DNA of 9,231 nt, taken from contig JAISDM010000299.1 in assembly GCA_031264885.1 (NCBI GenBank), positions 1 through 9,231 of the forward strand, read 5' to 3'. A model generated the notes under the pieces. That model saw nothing but the letters and a program-made list of their open reading frames with translations. It made no database searches and had not been told where the DNA came from. Below are positions 1-6,100 of the stretch, piece by piece. The DNA is from Peptococcaceae bacterium. GTDB taxonomy: Bacteria > Bacillota > Peptococcia > DRI-13 > UBA5745. The position numbers and the translations under genes were made by a program. Positions within the stretch are counted from its first letter, which is position 1. Every line of letters begins with the position of its first letter.

Positions 1-70
1 CGCGCCACCCGGCTGAGTCCGATTACAGCCATCCGAAACGAGTAGGGGCAGGGGATCGTGGAATGATGAA

Positions 71-137
71 CGGGCGGCAGGATGCCGCCCCTACGGTACC
101 GCGAACAGCGCATCCGCAGAGGGCATTCTGCCGCCCG
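71..137. repeat. 67-bp palindromic dispersed repeat, copy 1 (complete)
   Basis: This is an imperfect inverted repeat. The left arm begins CGGGCGGCAGGATGCC and the right arm ends GGGCATTCTGCCGCCCG. The left arm itself contains a small perfect hairpin, GGGCGGCA/TGCCGCCC with a 3-nt loop (72-90). The centre carries a GGTACC-containing segment. The length (67 nt) and end sequences match the element at 8954-9020, so both belong to one family. It lies downstream of the amino acid ABC operon. There is no T-tract, so it is not a classical terminator. Open reading frames across it are by-products of the repeat. Confidence 0.75.
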
Positions 138-170
138 GAATGACAAAATGAGACGCCGGAATGACAAAAT
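135..170. repeat. 15-nt direct repeat pair linked to the palindromes
   Basis: CCGGAATGACAAAAT occurs at 135-149 and again at 156-170, a 21-nt period. The same CCCGGAATGACAA-type tail recurs after a different palindrome near 8917-8929. This suggests the string is a common junction or end sequence of the dispersed repeats in this genome. No function is visible. Confidence 0.7.
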
Positions 171-220
171 ACGGTACCGCGAACAGCGCATCCGCAAGGG
201 GCGGCATCCCTGTTGCCCGG
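170..220. repeat. Palindromic dispersed repeat, copy 2 (partial)
   Basis: This copy starts with a 27-nt string (170-196) identical to 92-118, at a distance of exactly 78 nt. It continues with a diverged right arm that reads GGGGCGGCATCCCTGTTGCCC. The left arm is missing, so it is a half copy, probably made by local tandem duplication and decay. Confidence 0.65.
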
Positions 221-223
221 AAC

Positions 224-263
224 CGTGGGCGGCGCATCCGTAGGGGCGGCATTCTGCCGCCCG
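224..263. repeat. Palindromic dispersed repeat, copy 3 (partial)
   Basis: This is a right-arm copy ending in the perfect hairpin GGGCGGCA-TTC-TGCCGCCC (244-262). Positions 238-263 (26 nt) are identical to 8995-9020 at the other end of the window. It ends 27 nt beyond the stop codon of the ABC ATPase gene and could form a stable 3'-end stem on that transcript. No T-run follows, so intrinsic termination is doubtful. Confidence 0.7.
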
Positions 264-289
264 TCCCTGATAGGCGCGAATCCTCTGGT

Positions 290-1366
290 TTAAACCTCGA
301 TATCAAACGTGTTCACGCCTTTTTCCGCGTCGTGAACGCGCGCGATGCGCTTCGCCGCGTTTTTTACCAGCGCCGCGGAAAGGTTGTCGCCTGTTTCAAT
401 GGCGTCCCTGTCTTCCCCGGGATATGTGACCGATACATAGTAGGCGTCGCGGCTTTCGGGGAAACTGATCCGTAATTCGCATTCGCCGAATTGCGGCGTC
501 ACGATATTCAGCGCCAACTCTTCGGCAATGAGCCGGAGCCGGTTGGCTTTTTCATCGTCCACCGCGTAACGGAAGCAGAAATCGTCGATGCCGTTCAGCA
601 TGGCGATAAAGTCAAAATCCCGGGACTTGACCGAGAATTCAAATGTTTTGATTTTGAATATAAACGCCCGTGTTTTGGGTTTTTGGGGATCGCCGAAGAT
701 CTCTTCCGCCGTTCCGCTCTCATAGATTCCGCCTTCGTCCATATAGAACACACGGTTTGAAATATTTTTCGCGAAATCCATTTCATGGGTCACGATCAAC
801 ATGGTCATTCCGCTTTTTGCCAGGTTGCGGATCACCGCCGTCACCTCGCCCACCATGGTCGGATCCAAAGCGCTCGTGGGTTCGTCGAACAGAATGATGT
901 CGGGATCCATCGCGAGACATCGGGCGATGGCCACCCGCTGTTTCTGGCCGCCGGAGAGCTGGTGCGGGAAGTGACGCGCCTGTTCGGATAAACCGACGGT
1001 TTTCAAGAGTTCGCGCGCCCTGTTTTCGGCTTCGGGAACGGACTTCTTTAATAAGTCTGTCTGCCCGATGACGATGTTTCGCAGTACGTCCATATTCGCG
1101 AACAATCCGAAGCTCTGAAACACCATGACCATTTTCCGGCGCGCCTCGTCAATATTTCGCTTCGACAGCTTGCCGCCTTTGAAGTACACGCTCCCCTCGG
1201 TGGGCGGATCCAGGAAGTTCAGGCCCCTGAGCAGCGTGCTTTTGCCCGTCCCGGAGGGGCCGATCACAGAGATGACCTCGCCTTGTTCAATGTCAAAGCT
1301 GACGTTACTAAGGATCATCTTATCCCCATAACGTTTCGCCAAGCCTTCGGCGGACAGTATTTTCAT
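290..1366 (-). CDS. Polar amino acid ABC importer ATPase with C-terminal RsbW-like domain
   Basis: A cytoplasmic motor subunit of 358 residues that would hydrolyse ATP to power the permease encoded just upstream. It has Walker A GPSGTGKST (36-44), Q-loop Gln84, signature LSGGQ (137-141), Walker B IILFDE (157-162), D-loop SALD (165-168) and switch His194. All are intact and in the order typical of GlnQ/HisP-type (PAAT family) ATPases. Those proteins normally end near residue 240-250; this one carries ~115 more residues. The extension (242-358) has the layout of an anti-sigma-type GHKL ATPase fold, with an N-box-like EELALNIV (Asn287). The following DxGxxF box is not recognisable (YPGEDRD stands there), so ATP binding by this part is doubtful. 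The start overlaps the upstream stop as ATGA, with GGAGG 8 nt before it, so the two genes are translationally coupled. The ABC role is secure; the role of the extension is inference. Confidence 0.95.
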   Translation of the reverse strand: MKILSAEGLAKRYGDKMILSNVSFDIEQGEVISVIGPSGTGKSTLLRGLNFLDPPTEGSVYFKGGKLSKRNIDEARRKMVMVFQSFGLFANMDVLRNIVIGQTDLLKKSVPEAENRARELLKTVGLSEQARHFPHQLSGGQKQRVAIARCLAMDPDIILFDEPTSALDPTMVGEVTAVIRNLAKSGMTMLIVTHEMDFAKNISNRVFYMDEGGIYESGTAEEIFGDPQKPKTRAFIFKIKTFEFSVKSRDFDFIAMLNGIDDFCFRYAVDDEKANRLRLIAEELALNIVTPQFGECELRISFPESRDAYYVSVTYPGEDRDAIETGDNLSAALVKNAAKRIARVHDAEKGVNTFDIEV

Positions 1367-2952
1367 TTCATCACCCTCCGGATTATGAGTCTAAACGCCA
1401 AAACCATCAGCGACGTAATCGCCAGATACACCAGCGCCACGAACAAAATCGGGAAATACGCGTCGTATGTACGGCTTCGGATGATATCGCCGGCTCTGGA
1501 CAGATCCTGAATGGCGATGTATCCGACGATGGCCGTGCTCTTGACCAACTCCACGAAACCGTTCAAATAACCGGGCAAAGCGACTTTGAGCGTCTGAGGC
1601 AAGGTCACGCGCCTGAACGCGCCGAACGCGGTAAAACCGATGCTTCGCGCCGCTTCAATCTGAACGGCGTCCACCGTGTCCATGGCGTTCTTCAGACTGC
1701 CGCCCACACCCGCGCCCTCTACGAGCGCGAAGGCCGCAATTGCCACCAGAACCGGCGAAACGCCGCTTTTTCCAAAAACAATATAATAAAACAGCATCAG
1801 CAGCACCATCATTGGCAGTCCGTGGATCAGCGCGTTGTATACGTTCGCGGGGATTTGGGCCCATCGCGTTTTGCGCGTGAGCAAAAAGCAGATAAGGCAG
1901 CCGAGAACCGTTCCGATTATGAGCGCCCACACGGAGATCGTCAGCGTCACGCCCAAGCCGTCTATAATCAATTTCCAGCGGTTTTCCTGGATAAGATTGT
2001 TTTGCGCGCCTTTTTTCAGCCAATCCATGAAACCGGCGCCCGCCGCGGTGTCATATACGCTGCCCGTCATAACCGCCGTGGATTTCCCGAAAAACTCCGT
2101 GTAATCCCTGCCGTCTCGCGGCGCGGAATCGTTTTTCGTGATCAAATATCCATGGCTCACAATAATCGTATCACCGAAAATCATGGTTTTTTCACGGTCA
2201 GGCGTTTTCGTCATCAAACACGCGCTCATATCGGCCTTGCCGCTGATAATATACGGTGCGACGGCGTCGTATCCCATTGAGACGATATTGAGATCCATGC
2301 CCAGGTATTTCGCGAACCGTTCGGCCATGTCTATATCAAAACCGTTGACTTCTCCGTTGTCGGAAATATACACCAAGGGCGGAAAATCCCCGGTGTCGCA
2401 GATGGTCAGCGTGCCGTTCACAGGTTCCAAATCTTGATGGGGGATATCCGCGTTATCCGGCAGACCTACGCGATTAAACCAGAAATCGTTCATCCGGCCG
2501 AGCGTGCCGTCCGCCTTAATGACGGCCAGCCACTCGTTGTATTTGTCACGCAGCGCCGCGTCGCGAAAAATGGGCGACAGATCCTGGCGAAAGTATTCCT
2601 CCGGTATTTCCAAAAAATTGAGGTTATAACCCGAAAGGCTTTTGACCTGGGGCAAAATCGTGTTTGGCAAAGCGATCGCGTCAACCCTCTCCGTGTCCAG
2701 CGCGGCGAGCATATCCGCCTGCGTCGCGTAGGTGATGATTTCCCCGGCGCCGATCTGCCTGAGCGCTATGTCCAATGTATCGCCCAATTCGACGCCGATC
2801 TTCATTCCCGCATAGCCGTCGAGGGCTTTCGGCTTGTCCGGGGCCGCGGGCGGCGCTTCCGAAGCGCCGGAGGCGCGGAGCGGGGGACCGTATACGGTGG
2901 AGAAAATCATGAGGGCTGTAAGAAACAAAATGAGTTTCTTTTTTGGGTCCAT
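1363..2952 (-). CDS. Amino acid ABC importer: binding-protein/permease fusion
   Basis: A 529-residue fusion that would capture an amino acid-like solute outside the membrane and pass it through. Residues 1-25 are a signal peptide or anchor (MDPKKK, then a hydrophobic run), followed by an Ala/Pro-rich linker. Residues 46-160 resemble lobe 2 of a family 3 solute-binding protein (KIGVELGDT, VDAI, then DGTLGRMNDFWF). Residues 179-315 resemble lobe 1 of a second copy (PPLVY, GFDIDMAERFAKYLG, MTKTPDREK); Arg253 matches the carboxylate-binding arginine of the family. Residues 328-529 are a HisM/GlnP-type permease with several membrane helices and the EAA loop EAARSIGFTAFGAFRRVTLP (433-452). The acidic ligand residue usual after VDA in lobe 2 appears replaced (IALPNT), so the ligand is uncertain. 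The start is supported by AGGCGG upstream and by a well-placed promoter. It is the first gene of the operon with the ATPase. Confidence 0.93.
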   Translation of the reverse strand: MDPKKKLILFLTALMIFSTVYGPPLRASGASEAPPAAPDKPKALDGYAGMKIGVELGDTLDIALRQIGAGEIITYATQADMLAALDTERVDAIALPNTILPQVKSLSGYNLNFLEIPEEYFRQDLSPIFRDAALRDKYNEWLAVIKADGTLGRMNDFWFNRVGLPDNADIPHQDLEPVNGTLTICDTGDFPPLVYISDNGEVNGFDIDMAERFAKYLGMDLNIVSMGYDAVAPYIISGKADMSACLMTKTPDREKTMIFGDTIIVSHGYLITKNDSAPRDGRDYTEFFGKSTAVMTGSVYDTAAGAGFMDWLKKGAQNNLIQENRWKLIIDGLGVTLTISVWALIIGTVLGCLICFLLTRKTRWAQIPANVYNALIHGLPMMVLLMLFYYIVFGKSGVSPVLVAIAAFALVEGAGVGGSLKNAMDTVDAVQIEAARSIGFTAFGAFRRVTLPQTLKVALPGYLNGFVELVKSTAIVGYIAIQDLSRAGDIIRSRTYDAYFPILFVALVYLAITSLMVLAFRLIIRRVMK

Positions 2953-3007
2953 TCATTTTTCCGCCTTTCAAAATCCGAAAGATTCCGGAAGAGTTGGAGA
3001 CAGGCTT

Positions 3008-3036
3008 ATTATACCATAGGACGGAATGAGAGAAAA
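3008..3036 (-). promoter_or_regulatory. Putative promoter of the amino acid ABC operon
   Basis: On the minus strand there is a perfect -10, TATAAT (3013 to 3008), with the extended TGG directly before it. Seventeen nt further upstream is a weak -35, TTTTCT (3036 to 3031). Transcription would begin near 3001 and give a ~48-nt leader before the ATG at 2952. This is a consensus match by eye only. Confidence 0.6.
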
Positions 3037-3039
3037 TGA

Positions 3040-3068
3040 TTGCTTTCGAACTTGGAAAAATATATAAT
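3040..3068 (+). promoter_or_regulatory. Putative promoter of the giant protein gene
   Basis: TTGCTT (3040-3045), a 17-nt spacer and a perfect TATAAT (3063-3068) lie in an AT-rich block that contrasts with the GC-rich surroundings. The start site would be near 3075, giving a leader of ~83 nt. The -35 elements of this promoter and the opposing one are only 3 nt apart, so the two polymerase sites sit back to back and may compete or share regulators. Confidence 0.6.
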
Positions 3069-3140
3069 ATATAAATAAGGAAGCATTGATTGAGATTCAT
3101 CCGGACGGCCTTGACGGCGCGCGCCGGGACATCATAAAAA

Positions 3141-3149
3141 AGGGAGGGG
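3141..3149 (+). promoter_or_regulatory. Strong ribosome binding site that fixes the start at 3158
   Basis: AGGGAGGGG lies 8 nt before the ATG at 3158 and is a near-ideal Shine-Dalgarno site. An in-frame TTG at 3086 would add 24 residues. It has only AAGGA at a cramped 4-nt spacing, and the added residues look like untranslated leader, so the ATG is preferred. Confidence 0.8.
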
Positions 3150-3157
3150 ATCTATTT

Positions 3158-6100
3158 ATGGATCGGTTATATTTGGATCAATATCTAACGGCGCAGCAGA
3201 AATACGACGACTTCTTGCAGAAATTCGGAACGGGGACTTCCGAGGGGGCGCCCAGACCGGGCAATGTTTCAAAGGAAAATGTGAGCGAAGCCGACCGCGA
3301 GGCATTCGATGAAATCGCGGAAAGGCGGAACAAGACGCGGGAGGCGCTTCAAGAAAAGTTTGCGGGGACCCTTCAAGACAACATCAGCGATGCCACGTCG
3401 CCTGACCGCGCCGTCAGCAACATGACGGCGGCGCGTTTGTATGAGATCCTGACCGAACGCCAAACCTTGGAGGATCCGCTGACCATTATGGCCGATCAGG
3501 AGTCGCGGCAAAAAATCGCGCGGCAGTTCAGGGCTTTTACCCCTGTTGAATTCCAGAGGGAGCCGCTGGCGCAAGACGCGCTTGAGCAGTGCGAAAAGGA
3601 TACCCTCACTGAGATTAACAAGCACGAGAAGCCCAAACGCATGATTAAAGCCCTCACGCTCATGGTTCCCACAAAGGAGCAGGCGGCGCAAATGGCGAAG
3701 GATCTGGAAGCGCGCAGCAAGGCCGCCCGCGAGGCGCTTACGGAGGATTTGGGGAATTGCCGCTTTGCCTCATTCGATAATGGCAGTCTGACCGTCGATA
3801 AGGCCAAAAATATGCGCGGCGAACTCGCCGGGCTGCGCGAACGGGCCGCCACCGCGCTTTTGCCCGAGGATCAGGCGCAGTTTGAGAAAACGGTCCGCGA
3901 GAAGACCGAACCCTATGTCAATTCGTTTCTGGACACCCTGATCCCGAAGCCGGCGGAAGGCGAACCCGGATTTTCGGATGCGGAAGCGCAGAACCTGCGA
4001 AACCTGGCCGCCGCCACGGACTTTAATTCCAGAGTGTTCGGCGCAATCGCCAAATTGCCGCCCCAGCAGCGCAAGGAATTCGCCGCCGGCCTTTCCGCGG
4101 GCCCCGGCGAACTGGACGGTATGATGAAACAGATCGACGGCGCGTTTTCCGCCCCGTCGATGAGCGACGACGCCCTTGACCTTAAACTCATGCTCCATGA
4201 GGGGCGGTTGTCCGGTTCGCCGCGCGCTCTCTCCGACGAGGAACATGTCAAAATCGCGGCCAATCACGGCCTGGGGCGCGCCATGGGTAAATTGCGCGAA
4301 GCCGCCCGGAAAACGGCGGAGAAGGAAGGTTCGGATGATCATGCCAAAGCGCGTTTGGCGCGCCTGGAAGCAATGTCCGACGAGCAGTTCCTGGATACGA
4401 TGATCGTGCAGGAAAGCCGGAACCCGGACTCCGCCGCGATGCAGACGCTCATTCAGGCGTACGCGCTGCACCGCTCCGCCCAAACGGGTCAGGAAGCGGA
4501 CGCGGCCGGGCTGAGACAATTGGAAGTGTTCAAGAACAACGGTGTGAAGATTGAGACCATCCAGGCCGCGATCCATTTCGGCAGCGTTGACCGCGTCAAT
4601 ACGGCGACAAGCCGGATTGAGACCCAGCGCGCCGTCTACGACAGATCCACGGTCAAAAACCGGTTTTTGAATTTTGTCGGCCGGGTCGTCGATAGGGATA
4701 TCTCGCCCGATAAAATGGGCTGGCGCGCGATAGACGCGATCGCCGCGCCGCCGGGCCACACCGACGCCGAAATCATTCTCTCCCATCACGCGCGCGGGGC
4801 GCTGAAGCTTAGGACGGGCGGAAGCGTCAAATTCGGCGAGGACGCCGGCCCCATACGGATTATGATGGAGCGGGCGAACTCCGGCGGCATAATAAATCTT
4901 TATTCGGGGCAGCGCTACGCCGAGGATATGAGAACGGCGATCAATACCGCGATATTCAAGTTTGACGATACGCCTATGGGAAAGGCGCGGCAGGCTGTTT
5001 TAGCGGAACGGCAGCAAGAACTGGGCGTGAAAGGCGCGACATTGGGACTCCGTTTCCTCGGCGTTGAGGATATATTTCAACGCATGGCGGACTGCGATAA
5101 CGCCGCCGAAATGAGCGTCCTAGTCAAAGAACTGCAAGACGTGCGGGGCGAGCTGGCGGACGCCGGGAATACATACGACCCCGTGGGCATAGCCCATAAA
5201 GCTGTGAAAGCGGAAAAGAAAGGCAAAACGAAAGCGGAAACGAAAACGATTGACGAGAATGAGGACAAACGGAAGCTCACACGCAAAGCCATCAGAGGCG
5301 AAATAGAGGGCTGTGTCAATGATAAAGCAATAAAGAGGGGCGCCAAAGAAACTGACGAGGACTATGTCAAACGGATGCAGGGGAACGCGCGGACGGGCCT
5401 AGTCGTGTATGAGAGACATCAGTTGCACAACAGAGCCTGCGCCGCGCTGACGCTTAAAGAGGAAGGGAGGGAGTCCTTCGGCCAGAAGCTTAACCATGTG
5501 GTTCCGGAGAGTATGGCGGCCATGAGGGCGCGGATGACTGAACGCTACGGAGGAATGCTTCACGAAGGAAAGGTTTCGTCCAATAAGATTCCGCCCCAAG
5601 TGCGCGAGGGTCTCATCGACGCCGCGGAAGTCAATATACTGCGCATGTTTCAGGAACAGGTCCCGCCGGTCGACTTTAAAACGTACCTTGAGCGGCTGGA
5701 CGACGCGGATTCTCCCGAGCGTCAGGAGTGCGTGCGGGTACTGGGCGCCGCCGTGGCGAACGCCAAAATTACCGTGGACGGCAAACAGATTCAGCCCGCT
5801 CAAGGCGCCCCAAACGAAGACGCCGCAGTCACGAAACAGCGGGGCGAGGCATTCGCGGGCGTTTTGATCGGCGCCTTCAAAGAGAGAGTGGAAGCCCTTG
5901 AGAAGGACGGCAAAAAAATCGGCGCCGACGGCTATTTGGCCGAGCGGTCCCAAGGCATGGCCCGGTTGGATCTGGCAGGGATAGCGCAGAGAGAGGTCAG
6001 CTCCGAGGCCGCCACGGCGACGGACCGCGTCATAAAAAACGACAGTGTGGATCGCCTTTTTGGCAACGTGCCGCGGGGCAGAAGCGTGCGCGTGAACCGC

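Noticed and set aside
1..45. Possible C-terminal end of a plus-strand gene (RATRLSPITAIRNE then TAG), or a minus-strand ATG at 32-30
   Set aside because: Too short to show homology or codon bias, and no RBS for the minus-strand ATG. It cannot be supported from the window.
71..263. CRISPR array
   Set aside because: The repeats are long palindromes with irregular spacing and no unique spacers of constant length.
91..306. Minus-strand reading frame of 71 codons across the left repeat cluster, and a plus-strand frame at 161-475
   Set aside because: The 71-codon frame is translated palindromic repeat with FVIP and ALFAVP strings; the plus-strand frame runs antisense into the ABC ATPase gene. Neither has an RBS.
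2681..3100. Overlapping 139-codon minus-strand frame with an apparent hydrophobic N-terminus
   Set aside because: It spans the predicted promoter and leader and then runs out of frame over the binding-protein/permease gene, whose own frame has clear domains.
3086..3157. N-terminal extension of the giant protein from a TTG codon
   Set aside because: The spacing to a weak AAGGA is only 4 nt, while the ATG at 3158 has a near-perfect Shine-Dalgarno site.
3770..4789. Long antisense frames inside the giant gene (339 codons here and 459 codons at 5399-6778)
   Set aside because: These are GC-rich shadows of a clearly coding plus strand. They are rich in Arg/His/Gly with no domain and no RBS.
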